DNA from: Mayamaea pseudoterrestris | Lineage: Eukaryota > Bacillariophyta > Bacillariophyceae > Sellaphorales > Sellaphoraceae | Length of the DNA stretch: 64,000 bases | Direction: 5' to 3' | Assembly (NCBI GenBank): GCA_027923505.1 | Contig: BROI01000001.1 | Location: forward strand, 1,792,001 to 1,856,000 | Part shown: in pieces, positions 9,902 to 20,891 of the stretch | Position numbering within the stretch: the first letter of the stretch is position 1 | Layout of the letters: each line of letters opens with the position of its first letter | Notes under the pieces: generated by a model | Told to the model about the DNA's origin: nothing | Database searches by the model: none | The model's input: the letters and a program-made list of their open reading frames with translations, nothing else | Position numbers and translations under genes: made by a program

Positions 9902-10618
9902 ATGCGGCAGATATCCACTATTATACTTCTTTCTTACCTAGCAAATGCATTTATTCCTCAGACTCTGTCAAACCACGTCAGAACATGCTCTACTTCTCTA
10001 GCCGCAACAAGACAAGCAACCTTTGGTATGGGCTGCTTTTGGAAGCCATCCGAGCAATTGCTCCAAGTCCCAGGCGTGATGGATACAATTGTTGGATACA
10101 CGGGAAATCCTCAAGCAGGCAATGCTGCTCCGTCGTATGAATCCGTCTGCATGGGCCGAAACTGGGTGGAGGGTGTGAGAGTCGTCTATGACGATGAAAC
10201 TGTTTCGTATTCGCAGTTGCTCGATGCATTCTTCGAGGCTCAGGAACCCAAGTATGGCTATCGACAGTATGCTTCCATTATATTCGCGCATGATGAGGAG
10301 CAGTCAGCCATAGCCAACGACTGGCTAATGGAAGCGCGAGTTCGAAGCGACGGCGTTCCGAAAACAATGACGACCATTGAACAAGCTGCCCCATTCTTTC
10401 GGGCGGAGCAGTATCATCAGCGCTACTGGCAAAAGACGAAACCACGCATGGCGGCACTCGTGTTGCTGCTGACTCTATCGTCGGGCATTGCCGACGCAAT
10501 CACGCCGGTGGCGATGCAAAGTAGTGTGCATGTTGCAGCGAATGCACTGGCCCTTGCGGGATCGTTCTTCGTCATGGCGGAGCGATTTATAGATAGAAAA
10601 GTAGTAAAGCTAGAATAA
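9902..10618 (+). CDS. MsrA-like protein, plastid-targeted, with C-terminal membrane tail
   Basis: Related to peptide methionine sulfoxide reductase A, which reduces Met-S-sulfoxide in proteins with thioredoxin. The 238-residue product begins with a signal peptide and a Phe-first plastid transit site (LANA before FIPQTLS). The MsrA core shows FGMGCFW (active Cys about residue 45), VPGVMDTIVGYTGN, and the late motif EQYHQRYW. The usual block with HDPT and QGND before QYRS is shortened and changed to EAQEPKYGYRQYAS, so one normally conserved catalytic acid is not obvious. After the core comes a hydrophobic C-terminal extension (MAALVLLLTLSSGIADAITP and a second helix) in place of the usual Cys-bearing tail. 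Activity is uncertain; membership in the superfamily is firm. Confidence 0.82.
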   Translation: MRQISTIILLSYLANAFIPQTLSNHVRTCSTSLAATRQATFGMGCFWKPSEQLLQVPGVMDTIVGYTGNPQAGNAAPSYESVCMGRNWVEGVRVVYDDETVSYSQLLDAFFEAQEPKYGYRQYASIIFAHDEEQSAIANDWLMEARVRSDGVPKTMTTIEQAAPFFRAEQYHQRYWQKTKPRMAALVLLLTLSSGIADAITPVAMQSSVHVAANALALAGSFFVMAERFIDRKVVKLE

Positions 10619-11022
10619 AGTAAAAGGTTGAGAAGATAATAGTGTGAGCTTTACAGTATTCTTTCATTGGAAGGATCATTGACCGGGTGCACTGTTTGCC
10701 GACGCATCGTCTGCACAAAGCCGACAACTGCCATTCAACACAAACATTTCCATGCTCTTCTTTGAAGACTGCTATCTGCTGTGCATCATTCGTCATGATG
10801 ACTCTTTCTAGTACACATGTAGATGACAGTGAATGTAAATTACATGACAAAAATGATTGAGAAGTCACACTGGCTATCGCTACGACACTACTATGACTCA
10901 GAGTTTACAACTTCGTCCGACGTGAAGCGCCGATCGAACCGATTTCCACAACCATCGCTCAGTCGTGCGAGCTGTGGTCCTCTCCTTTATTTTGTCGGTT
11001 TTCCACGCAGAGAGCAACAACC
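10619..11022. other. Intergenic, no supported gene
   Basis: About 400 bp between two plus-strand plastid-type genes. Nothing beyond short random frames is seen. Confidence 0.5.
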
Positions 11023-11577
11023 ATGAAGGACGCTATGAAAATAATGCTGTTTTGGTTCACCGCATATTGCTGCTCGTTGCGCGTCGTCCATTCCTTCACG
11101 ACGACGCCGCTTCGAAACACGTTACGCTCGAGCACCACGACAATATTGTTTGCCGACTTTTTGAAGCAGCAGCCGCACGAGAGCGACGCGCAGTTCATGG
11201 CGCGGCTGCGCGTCATTGTCAGTGATCCCGAAACCTTTGCGCGGGCCGTCCGGGGTGAGGCGCCGCCAAAGCAAGGCAGCAACGGCACCAATAAGGCGGA
11301 TTCGTCGTCGTGGAATCCAACGTCCCTCCATACATCTGCGCCACACAGTCAGCGGAGCAAACAATCGAATAATAACAATGGCGATTATGATAACAATAAT
11401 TCGACGGATTCAAGTAACAAACGCAAGGGCTACCAAAAGGTGGAGGATTGGGAGCATGATCAGCAACAATTGCTGGAGGAAATGACCTGGGAGCAGCGCG
11501 TCCAGTACGAGGGGCAGCGCGATGGGAATCGCATCCGACAGGATGTCATTCTACGCAACAGTATCAAGCGATGGTAG
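11023..11577 (+). CDS. Small plastid-targeted conserved protein, function unknown
   Basis: A 184-residue product. The N-terminus is a signal peptide ending RVVHS before FTTTPLRNTLRSS, a Phe-first plastid transit pattern. A mature N-terminal block (FADFLKQQPHESDAQFMARL) is followed by an Asn/Ser-rich low-complexity linker (about 85-135). The end is charged and looks conserved: GYQKVEDWEHDQQQLLEEMT, then WEQRVQYEGQRDGNR and ILRNSI. I recall this C-terminal style from uncharacterised diatom proteins but cannot name a function. No catalytic motif or membrane span is seen in the mature part. Confidence 0.65.
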   Translation: MKDAMKIMLFWFTAYCCSLRVVHSFTTTPLRNTLRSSTTTILFADFLKQQPHESDAQFMARLRVIVSDPETFARAVRGEAPPKQGSNGTNKADSSSWNPTSLHTSAPHSQRSKQSNNNNGDYDNNNSTDSSNKRKGYQKVEDWEHDQQQLLEEMTWEQRVQYEGQRDGNRIRQDVILRNSIKRW

Positions 11578-11789
11578 AATGTGTGTATATTGGCAAATAT
11601 AATGCTGGTGGGATATTGGGGGAATGGTAGAAACGTATAGAAAAAGATCTTCAGCTGGCAAGATCATTATATAAAACTTACGTATATAATGCATACATTT
11701 ATAACAAGAATTTATAATACAAATCTATTGAAACAACAAGGTAAATGTGCATGCGGAACGCTAGCAATAGCAGGCGACGGTCGATGCTC

Positions 11790-13562
11790 TCATTGCGGCG
11801 ACGGTCGTACGAGGACACTGGCCATGTACCCGACAAAGACCGTCATGGCCTTGGCGGCGCGAGCTGAAGTCTTTAATGCGACGGAGGAAGGTGTTACGGA
11901 AACATTAGTCAAGACTGACTCGTTTTCTTGGTCATCGTGAGCCAATCTTGTGCTGATTTGCTGCTGCTGAGCCCCTTGTACGTTGTTCATCTCCGCTTGA
12001 CGTAGCTTGGAGGACAGTTCCTGAATGCGTTCCATACCCGTGGCAATGGGCGACGCAAGAGGCGCCATTGATGCATCCATTGGTGCTGGCGTGCACAACT
12101 GCAGCGTCGGCTCGTTCTGCGGCTCATTATCAACACCAGCAGCCACCTTGGCGCTCATTCGTTGGTCTCGCAGCATTTTCAGCTTTTGGCGCGGGACAAA
12201 CGCCTTAATGAGGCGCTGCTCGTCACGGTCGTGTTGCTGCGTCACTGCCTGATGAAAGGTGACTCGCTTTGGCGAAAGTAATAACGGAGCTGCCACTGCC
12301 GACAAGGTTGATTGACAGGCAAATGACGCAAAACTACTAGCAGCAGCTGCAGCACACACTGCCAAACATGGCAAAGGATCGGCCAATCCACTGCTGTCAC
12401 TGTCACACAATGGAGGCGGTGGCGAGCAACTATTGGTGGTGCGAGTATAGTAACTAGTGTTTCGCAGACAGCTCTTCATGGGCGATGGGGCGCGTGGCGT
12501 GATGAGAAGAAGCTGCTGCTGCTGCTGCTGCGCCTCTGCCACAAAACTTTGGCCAGAAGGACTCTCATTGACAATATTCAATATTATTTCCGCATGTGGT
12601 GCACTATCCAGAGAGTCGTCACTGTCACTATTGTGGCTACTGTCGCCCGTGTACGTTTCCGTGCAGCTATCATATTCCACAATGTTGGATTGTTTCAATG
12701 TCGGCGAAACGTCGTCCTGTTGCTCGCGTATAAACTCAATGGTCGCCACGGGAGGTATTGCCAATCGTGATTCCGTTCTCGACTCAGCAGTCACTTTGGT
12801 TGCAATCGCTCTATCTGCTCTTGAAAGCTTGGAACCGAGTGCAAAGTCATTCGGGAGCGCTCCGTCCCCGTCGCTGCCATCCTTCGCCGCCGCCGCCGTC
12901 GTTATTGTTTGATACAGCAGCTCCCAAACTGGTTGCTCTTGCCGTTGGTGATGCTTTTGATACTCCGTGACACTCCTATAGGGCGTATGCGCTTGAATGA
13001 GTGCTCGACACTCGCGCAGCATGGCCGACGCCTTGGCGGAATCTCGCAGCCGCGCCAGCGCTCGCGCATACAGTAGACTTGATTCAATCTTTATAAGCAC
13101 CAATAGTTGCTGCAACTTTGAACTACAAATGATGGAAGGACTTGCATCGTCTTCATTATTACTTGGAACGCTGCACTGCAAATCAATATCACCTTGTAAA
13201 TCATCACTCATGAGTATAAGACACTGCTGCTGCTGCTGCTGCTGATTATTTTTATTCGTTTCATAGTCATGCAACTGACATAACGCATGGTCCAAGCATG
13301 ATAATACTTGTCGATAGTTGCGTTGCTCCGTGTGGTGCAGCGCGCGTTTGTGACTGGCCACCAAGTCATGGATCAGCGGCAGCAGTAACCAGTCTTGGTC
13401 GTCATTGTTGCTACTGCGACTGGAACGAAGAGGTCGCTCCATTTCCTGGTCTGCGGCAGTCAATGACATGGTTGGAAAATGCGTGACAATGCTTGGGACA
13501 GACGCAAGATCCGACCCTGCTCCTGATGCGAATGGAAGAGACGCTGCTGAAGATGCGCACAT
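11790..13562 (-). CDS. Large low-complexity protein with helical region and RVxF motif
   Basis: An unrecognised protein of about 590 residues if it starts at ATG 13562. The frame stays open upstream to about 13700 without another ATG, so a 5' exon is possible. Residues about 60-215 form amphipathic helices resembling TPR-like repeats (SHKRALHHTEQRNYRQVLSC), broken by a polyglutamine run. The middle is acidic and Ser-rich with a second Gln run. Around residues 375-450 it has MKSCLRNTS and then LSPKRVTFHQAV. KRVTF matches the canonical PP1 docking motif, and the SCLR plus RVTF pairing resembles PP1 regulators. The C-terminus is weakly hydrophobic. Coding is supported by the long open frame; function is not. 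Confidence 0.65.
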   Translation of the reverse strand: MCASSAASLPFASGAGSDLASVPSIVTHFPTMSLTAADQEMERPLRSSRSSNNDDQDWLLLPLIHDLVASHKRALHHTEQRNYRQVLSCLDHALCQLHDYETNKNNQQQQQQQCLILMSDDLQGDIDLQCSVPSNNEDDASPSIICSSKLQQLLVLIKIESSLLYARALARLRDSAKASAMLRECRALIQAHTPYRSVTEYQKHHQRQEQPVWELLYQTITTAAAAKDGSDGDGALPNDFALGSKLSRADRAIATKVTAESRTESRLAIPPVATIEFIREQQDDVSPTLKQSNIVEYDSCTETYTGDSSHNSDSDDSLDSAPHAEIILNIVNESPSGQSFVAEAQQQQQQLLLITPRAPSPMKSCLRNTSYYTRTTNSCSPPPPLCDSDSSGLADPLPCLAVCAAAAASSFASFACQSTLSAVAAPLLLSPKRVTFHQAVTQQHDRDEQRLIKAFVPRQKLKMLRDQRMSAKVAAGVDNEPQNEPTLQLCTPAPMDASMAPLASPIATGMERIQELSSKLRQAEMNNVQGAQQQQISTRLAHDDQENESVLTNVSVTPSSVALKTSARAAKAMTVFVGYMASVLVRPSPQ

Positions 13563-14197
13563 GGAAAAGCGGCTAACAATATCCGTTGCGCCTCTCGCTC
13601 CTTGACGAATCCCGCTAGAAGCACCTCTGTCGATGATTGCAGAGTACGTCGGATCGCAAGATTTTTGAAAACCGGACGAGTGGACGAGGAAGGGGGAATA
13701 TTGTCAATCAGCTCGAGGCATGCGCCTAAAGAATAAGTACAAGCAGATACAGTTTTAGCAGAAGCTTGTTTTCGACTGCAACGTAAGGAGCAGCTGATGA
13801 TGTATCGGCGTGGCAATGGAAGATGCCAAATAAGGGAAAGACATGGAGGCAGCAAGGAGGCTCATTTTTTCTTGGCGGTCCGTCATTGTCGAGGCCGGCG
13901 CGCGCGACACACAATCATGTGTGAGCGCAAAAGAGTGACAAAGTACTTTTAAATTGATAGTACATCAACTCTTTAGCGTTCGAATGTGCAAGATTTATGA
14001 ATCGACGTCACACTCGGAGGACGTCGGACGCGGCAAGCCTCATCCGCGTCGATCCACACGGAATCGAATTAGCCGCTGCGCCACCAATGCACACACTGCA
14101 CCTATTCTCTTGGCCTATTTGGAACTAATCCATTGATTGCTTCCTTTACGGATTTCAATCCTATTTCTAGACCATCTAATTCAGGCAAGCAAGCAGC
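13563..14197. other. Divergent 5' region, possible missed 5' exon
   Basis: This separates two divergent genes. On the minus strand the frame of the 590-residue protein stays open from 13562 back to about 13700 and reads like protein (GFQKSCDPTYSAIIDRGASS), so an upstream exon may be spliced on. I could not find a phase-consistent donor. On the minus strand a 43-codon frame starts near 13906 (MTDRQEKMSLLAASMSFPYL), a candidate first exon. Confidence 0.35.
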
Positions 14198-15656
14198 ATG
14201 CCTCCATACGCAGCGACTTTATTGGAGACGGCCGTCGTCTCGCCATCCCTTAAGAATCTCCATGCTCTCGAAATGCAGCTTTCCTCCTCATCGCCTTCAT
14301 TATCTTCACTGTCACTGGCATCGCCACCATCAACCAGTTCATCGACGCGCGTGAATGACGTTCAGTCCGTTCCTTCAGTGGGAGCGCCAGTCCTGACCGC
14401 CTTTGGCATGGGAACGGTGCAGAACGTTTCTGCTACAACTACCAATACAGCAGCAGGCGCTGCAACCATGATTTCCGTGACGCTCGATTCATGGACGCTC
14501 GCCAACAACTCCAAGGTCACTTGCTATTTAAGACGACAAGATGTTACTGTCTTGGGAAGCGTCTCCGTGGAGACCATGACGGTGGAGCAAACGATTGAAT
14601 GTAAGTGCAAACGAGAGAATCGCTATTAGCCTTGACTTGAAATACTGGATGAGCAAGCGCAGAAGATCTTTTGCCGCGCAGTTCTTATATATTATCATGA
14701 TTTCAAGATACTTATTTTATTCGGTGCTACACAATTTCACAACAGACGCCAAGCTCTGCAAGGACTTGGGAGTCGCTGCGCAGCAGCATGGAAAGCTACA
14801 CGGAACAGCCTTGCTGCTGCACGAAACGGCCCTCGCCAAGACGCAATCCGTTTTGAAGCAGTGCAGCGCCAAGGAACGGCCCAATTTGTTCTTGGGCATG
14901 GTCAAGGGATACAATCACGCGGCGAGTTGTGCGCTGCAGCTTGATTTGCAGCGCAAGGCCAGGGACCATGCCAAGAATGCCATTGCCGTCTTGGATGCGC
15001 TCGAAAAGAAGGGGCAGATTCACTCCCTGCTGCAGCAGCAGCAGCAAGCGTCCTCGCCGTCGTCAGTGTCATCATCGTCATCATCATTGTCGGAAGACGC
15101 CGCTGCCATTGTCGGACGCGTCAAGCTCTTTGGCGAGTGCCGCTGCAAGTCACTCATTCTCGTGGCGCGGTCCTACTTGGAGCAAGCCAACTGCAAGCAG
15201 CGCCACCGCGACTTGGCCAAGCAACACTTGGATCAGGCCAGTGTTGTGATTAAAAAGTATACGAGTAAGGAATACACGCAACTAGTTGAAATGAAGCCAG
15301 TGCTCAGGCAGTTTGTCAGTCACAAGCGCAACGTGACCAAGTATCGCATGATGGCCAAGATGCAAAAGGAAGCGGCGCTGTCGTCAAACGCATCATTGTC
15401 GAACAATCATAACGACAGTTCCAGCTACTCGAAATGGTTCGCCAACAAGCGCGTGTGGTTTGCCGACGATGGTGTCGCGCGGGCCAACAAGCAGCAGAAT
15501 AGCAATAGTAGCGGCAGTCGAGCAAACGGTGGAGCGGCTCACGGCGAGTCCCGTGCTGGATGGTCGCAAACGGTGACATCGGCAGTGGCGTACACTGGTT
15601 TCGTGGCGCTTGGAGCCTTGATGGTGCATCAAATTGTCATGAGTCGCCGCAAGTGA
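14198..15656 (+). CDS. Tail-anchored TPR-like protein, two exons
   Basis: Exon 1 is 14198-14600 and exon 2 is 14746-15656. The intron 14601-14745 (145 nt) has a GTAAGT donor and a CAACAG acceptor and fits phase 1; the product is 437 residues. Exon 1 carries a Ser-rich N-terminus and then a small beta domain (VLTAFGMGTVQN ... LANNSKVTCYL), a form I know from stramenopile proteins of unknown role. Exon 2 opens with a helical repeat region resembling TPRs (LCKDLGVAAQQHGKLHGTAL, GYNHAASCALQLDLQRKARD), interrupted by Gln and Ser runs. The C-terminus is one hydrophobic helix followed by SRRK, a tail anchor. A chaperone-adaptor role on an organelle membrane is possible but only inferred. Confidence 0.72.
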
Positions 15657-16081
15657 GAGATTGGATCGCGTAGAAAAGAATTTATGTGACAACAATTGGA
15701 CGACAATTGCTAATGCATGTTGACAGGACTGTAGTGTAAGCTGACTAATAAGTAACGATACATATTTGAGCTTCAATCATCGTTCTGTAAGGTATAGTGT
15801 TAAGTTTCGCAAGAAGATTTGTTGACGATGGGCCTCCGATGGATTGTGTACATGAACCTTGTTAATCGCATCCACACCTGTGCTGCCGTCCGGCTTCTCC
15901 ATGTGAGTTCTATCAAGACGCTGTGATGGGCCAACCGCTCGGAGAATGGGAATCAAACACGGGCAAAGCTCAATGGATGCTGCACCAAATTCACTCGCAC
16001 TGGTAGGATCATTCGTCGTCGTGGCCGGACATCAAACAAGTAATAAGTAATAAAACTAGAGTAAACATCAATCTGGACATT
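15657..16081. other. Convergent 3' flank
   Basis: About 425 bp between convergent genes; no gene supported. Confidence 0.5.
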
Positions 16082-17050
16082 TTAGCGACCTTCATAGTCT
16101 GGAGTTCGTCCTTCCTTGAAGGCCGCCAATCCTTCCAATCGATCCTTCGTCGGAAGCGTCTTGGCATAGTTGATGCGTTCAATGACCAAGGCTTCCTCCA
16201 TATTCAACGCCATCATGCCATCATCCATGGCCTGTTTTGCAGCTCGAACCGCCACTGGTCCATTTGCAGCAATCTTCCAAGCCAACTCCAGTGCAAAGTC
16301 GAAACATTGACCAGGCTCGACAACGTACTGCACCAAACCATATTCCTTTGCTTTCATTCCATTCACTTTTTCCGCCGTGTAAATCATTTGTTTGGCGCGC
16401 GCCATGCCCACCAATCGAGGAAGTCGCTGCGTTCCGCCGGCGCCGGGTAAAATGCCGAGCGACGTTTCCACCAATCCCAAGGTTGCCTGCGTGGAAGCCA
16501 CGCGCAAGTCGCACGCTAGGGTAAGCTCCAATCCACCTCCCACGGCGACGCCTTCCATGGAAGCAATGCTTGGTATGGAGAGGCGACTCAATTGCTCAAA
16601 GGTGTTTCTCAATTTTGTCACAAAGGCTTCGGCTTCGTCCATGCTCATGCTTGATCGTTCCTTCAAGTCGGCTCCGGCGGAAAAGACTCGTGTGGAATTT
16701 GACGTGACAACAAGGCAACGGCTGTTGGAATGGGTGGTTTCCAGCGTTTCAATTGCTTCAATCAGCTCCCGAAGCATTTGAAAGCCCATGGCATTGGCCT
16801 TTGGGCGGTTTAGCGTCAAAACGGAAATGTAAGGGTTCGTTTTGATGCTGCTGCCAGTGCCATTTTCATATTTGTGAATATGTTCAAGGAGAATATGCTT
16901 CTCCCGACTCAGAGCGCCACTACTGCTGCTGTTGTGGAGTCTGGCATATGCTTGAATGCATGAGCGATTCAGACTTTTGCTGCTCGAGCGGTGAACGTGT
17001 AGGGCAAGCGCCATGGTCAATCGAGATTGTGATAGCAAAGAACAATCCAT
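16082..17050 (-). CDS. AUH: Methylglutaconyl-CoA hydratase (AUH), mitochondrial
   Basis: A crotonase-fold enzyme that hydrates 3-methylglutaconyl-CoA to HMG-CoA in leucine breakdown. The product is 322 residues from ATG 17050; a start at the in-frame Met13 (17014) leaves a cleaner mitochondrial presequence (MALALHVHRSSSKSLNRSC). The crotonase core shows VLTLNRPKANAMG, the oxyanion-hole strand RVFSAGADLKER, SMEGVAVGGGLELTLACDLR, and LVETSLGILPGAGGTQRLPR with the catalytic Glu. The AUH-typical C-terminus reads LPTKDRLEGLAAFKEGRTP. This tail and the ADLKERS stretch favour AUH over general enoyl-CoA hydratase. ACCGGTA lies at 17068-17074, 18 bp upstream. Confidence 0.9.
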   Translation of the reverse strand: MDCSLLSQSRLTMALALHVHRSSSKSLNRSCIQAYARLHNSSSSGALSREKHILLEHIHKYENGTGSSIKTNPYISVLTLNRPKANAMGFQMLRELIEAIETLETTHSNSRCLVVTSNSTRVFSAGADLKERSSMSMDEAEAFVTKLRNTFEQLSRLSIPSIASMEGVAVGGGLELTLACDLRVASTQATLGLVETSLGILPGAGGTQRLPRLVGMARAKQMIYTAEKVNGMKAKEYGLVQYVVEPGQCFDFALELAWKIAANGPVAVRAAKQAMDDGMMALNMEEALVIERINYAKTLPTKDRLEGLAAFKEGRTPDYEGR

Positions 17051-17067
17051 CTGTCACGGTTTGACGC

Positions 17068-17074
17068 ACCGGTA
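17068..17074. promoter_or_regulatory. ACCGGTA half-match upstream of AUH
   Basis: A seven-base match to the TACCGGTA palindrome, with its 3' neighbour CTC as in the copy at 57000. It lies 18 bp upstream of the AUH start codon, so it is in the promoter or 5' leader. Confidence 0.3.
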
Positions 17075-17325
17075 CTCAAGCAGTCGGAATGCCTGTAGCT
17101 CGGCAGCGACACAAACTATCGCCGGGATCAATTACAATTACGATAGTTCGATAAAAGCGCTTATCGAATGACAATTATTTTTGCATCTTATATATCGGCA
17201 ACTATGAATCTTCTTTTAAAGTATCTAATCGTTTATGATGTATTAACTTATGCAGGCAAGACCTGTATGTCTTGCGTTCTACTATGCGAAAAGTCACTCG
17301 CCAATTCACCGACTACTTGAAAGTC

Positions 17326-20300
17326 TTACTTCTTTTGCTCGAACATGGCTGAAACTGCTCGCCAGTCCACTGATTCGATGGTGTTGCTTCGGTCGCGATT
17401 GCCAACCTGCTGCTGTCCTCCGTCCTGGCTGTCTGAGGTAGCCGGGGAAAGGCGCGGCCGCTCAAGGATCGTATTCAATGGTGATCTGCTCGAGCCACCA
17501 GCAATAGTGAGATCAATCGGCATGGACGGAGAAGCATAGCGCATGTTCATCTTCTTGGAGAGTTCCAGACAAAAGCTTGTTAGGTTAGCCTTGCTGACCA
17601 AGACGTCTCCCGTCTCTTGCCACGAACAGCGGTGCTCACCAACCACCACGTATTCGACAAATCCTGCGTCCACCACGACGCGTTCAGCGCGGAAAGCAAG
17701 GAGAGAGCGCCATTCGCGTGGTCTAGCCTTGATAAACTCTTCGACAGCGCCCTTGTACACCTTGAGCTTTTTGTAGCTCGTGTCGAGCGGAAACTTGATC
17801 ATGAAGACCACCACAGCTTTCGGTGAACGGGCCGCGTTTATGATGCGACATGCAGCAAGTGAGCTATTGGCATACGTTGCAACCTCATTTGTCGACGCAT
17901 ATAGAACTGTCGTGGTGAACAGGTCCACGTCTTTGACGATCCATCCTGGAGCGCCAGCATAGTCAGTGTCTCTCGTTACTTCGCTGACATTTATACGATC
18001 TCCAATGTCATACGGCTTGCGAATGATGATAAAGAGCAACCCTTCGAAAAATTTGGCGGCCGCCGATCCAATCATAAAGGCAAAACCAATGGCAAACCCG
18101 CTGACCGAGGCAAAGATGACCACTGGGTCGATACCAATGACTGCTAGCACGATGCAGATGATGATGAAATAGAATACAACGTTGAAGATTGCCTCAAATG
18201 AAGCATCCATTTTGGTTGAATTTGCCACGGATGCTCGCAAGAGACGAAGCTCTTTATAAACGGTGTCAATCGCTTTGGCAAAATGGACCAGTCCAAGTGA
18301 ACCATCTCGCTCCGGGCGGAAAAGCCTAATCAACGCCTTTAAAGTATCTTCATCCATTTCGCCGTTGCGTTGCACAGCGAGGGAGGCAATGACATCAAAA
18401 CGAAGCACCCTCTCGGTTCCAGTTAAGCGCTTGTAGACCGCTTCAGTAGATGTAATGCATTCCATCCGATTCGATGCTGGTCCAAACGCGACGGAAAAGG
18501 GAAAGGCAGTGTTCAAGTAAGAGAGCGACTGTCGGAACTGGATGATGGCAGCGATAGGAGCCTTCGCAGTAGTTTTCTTGGCAACTTCAGGTTCTTCCCA
18601 TGCTCCAAGAAGTCTATCAATGCGGATCTTTTGGATACTGGACGAATTGGCTTTTCGGAGAATGGATGAGCCGCGTGACGGTGATGGTCCATTGCCCTGA
18701 CTAAAACTGTGAGTGATGTTGCGAGAATCCTTGCTTTCATCGCCTACATCGTCGTTGTTACTCTCCTCTTGAGGCTCGTAACGTCCGACGTCCAACCCAA
18801 GGTCGGCAAGCTCAAAGTCTTGCTCCTCCAATTCTCGTGCCAGTCCTGCGACCAAACCAACCAGCAGCGACTTTCTCATGACTGTCGTAAGATCATCAGC
18901 ATATCGATAGTAGGTCTTTTTGCCAAACCAGAAACCAACTGTGAAGCGCTTTATCGCCACTACCAGAGGGATGACCATTGCACATATCAAGACTGTTCTG
19001 TATTCCTTCGATGACGTCCACACGCCTGCTGGATTCACTTCATTGAAAACGTTTAGAACGTTCTGTCGATGTGTAAAGGAAACGATGACGCTAAGGTGTG
19101 GACTTCATACCGGCAAAACTTAGCAAATGTTTCGACTTACCTGCCAGAACAGCCAATGTCGAGCCCACCTGCTGGGACCGTATAGCATCACAAAGTTGTA
19201 TATTGCCCACCAGAAAACAATGAAAGGCCAGCCTTTACTTTGAACAATAAAGAGAGTTACAAATGGTCCAACCATCTTCACCGCCCACTTGGTCCGCAAT
19301 GCCAAGAATTCAATCACAAACGCTTGCGTCGCCAGTGCAAGCGTAAAGGTCACTGGTTGGCGGCAGCAGACAAACAAAATCCACCAAGACGCACTCGCCT
19401 GTCCGAAGATCTGTCTGGTGACATCAACAAATTCGCTGCCCGTCGAGTTGGTCGCTGTATCGTTGATAGCCGGTTCTTGGTTACTGTTTAACGACTCTAT
19501 GCATTGCGACTTTGTTCCGCATGGTGGATTGCCGCCCAAGTAAAAAAGAATGCACGCAACGCCAATAGCCGGGAGGACGATGAAAAAGATCATGACTTTT
19601 AGATACGAGTACACATTCATGCGCTTGAAGCTGATCCAATCTTCAAAGTCCTTGTATCGCGACTTGAGCTTTTGCTTTCGCGTGAGTACATGGCGGGAAC
19701 GACCTGGGCTTGATGAGCGCCGGCCATCGTCGTCCTCATTACTATCTGACGAGTTGTCTTTATTATCGCCCTGTCCTTCCGCATTGACCGTGGCTGCCGC
19801 TGCAGCAGCTGAAGCCGCTCCGGGGCTCGCAGGAGACCCCTCGTCCGACTTTTTCGATTGATCAATGGCGGTGGTGACGGTAAGGGTGCTTTTGAGAGCC
19901 TTCCATCGATCCTGCGCCGAGCTTACACTGACATCCTTGGTATCGTCCGAGCCAGAATCAATTGCAGTGCTACTCTTAGTGTCTGCTTTTACCTCCTTTG
20001 GCTCTTCCTTGTTTCGTTGAATGAGATTGACAGCATTCCTCATCAACTTGTCTTGGTCGGAAAGGTAGTCATTCGACCCGCTGGCATCAATTTTTTCATG
20101 CGCATGCAACTTGCTCGCCGACATGCCATGCTGCCGGTTCAGCATGGTCAGGTTTTCACCCAACTGAAAAAGACTTTCCGCCGCGTCCTCCGTCTTTCTG
20201 GTCCCTTGCGCGTAGGTGACGGCACGCCGCAGTGATGGCTTGGTGATTTTGGAAGTACCATTGTTGCCGCCGTTATCGGCGGTGCCACTAAACGTATCTG

Positions 20301-20891
20301 GATCAGTATCTTGGGGAACAAGCCCGAGAATGGAAACCTGCGCATCACTTGGACCAGCTTTAGTTGGATCCAAGTCATCCAGTGATACTTGAATTGCCCG
20401 GTCCGCTTCCGACTCGAGCGGATTCACTAGCACTTCACCGTAGCCATCGTCATTTTGCCGAAGAAATTCTGGATTGGAAATGTGGGAAACGTCTTCATCT
20501 TCGTTTTCTGGCTTGACCACTGTACTCATTGGAGCGCCGGATACTTCCCAAGAGACGGTTCTGAGGTTGAAAGAAAGAGAACCGTTTCAAAAGTGAACAT
20601 TTGATGAGAGATTCTTCGTCTCGCATGAAAAGCAACGAGCATTAAGGAGCCATACCTATTGTGCTTGCTCACTGGAGGCAACGGAGGTAGCTGCTGCAAA
20701 CTGTTTGCCCCGCCGACCATTGGATTTTCCAAGCCGGATCCGCCACCACTGTTGAGGTACGTTCCAAGGTCGCTTCGCGTCGGCGAATGAGGCGACGGTG
20801 GAGGCAAGCCGGCAGTGGCGCGAGGACTCGTTACGTTTGTTTGCTGCTGTCGAGGAGGTCGTCCGTCTTCGGCTCGTTCAGGTGGCGACAT
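17326..20891 (-). CDS. MscS-family mechanosensitive channel, three exons
   Basis: Exons are 20891-20656, 20560-19141 and 19062-17326. The introns (20561-20655, 95 nt; 19063-19140, 78 nt) have GTATGG and GTAAGT donors and CTCAG and GACAG acceptors, and all phases agree. The product is about 1130 residues. The start is the first ATG of exon 1 (MSPPERAEDG). A long acidic disordered N-terminus (to about 370) is followed by several membrane helices (VMIFFIVLPAIGVACILFYL; PFVTLFIVQSKGWPFIVFWW). Next come a degenerate EF-hand-like segment (RLFRPERDGSLGLVHFAKAI) and the MscS pore and beta domain (VIFASVSGFAIGFAFMIGSA, KPYDIGDRI). Plant and algal relatives relieve osmotic stress at organelle or plasma membranes. 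The C-terminus is Ser-rich and probably cytosolic. Confidence 0.88.

Noticed and set aside
12457-12912. 151-codon frame opposite the orphan 590-residue gene
   Set aside because: Shadow of the minus-strand gene; Cys/Ser/Leu-rich runs mirror its polyglutamine and serine codons.
14030-14100. tRNA-like string (GGAATCGAA near GCCGCTGCGCCAC)
   Set aside because: Resembles pieces of a tRNA on the minus strand, but the D-arm-like and T-arm-like parts are too close together and no acceptor stem pairs.
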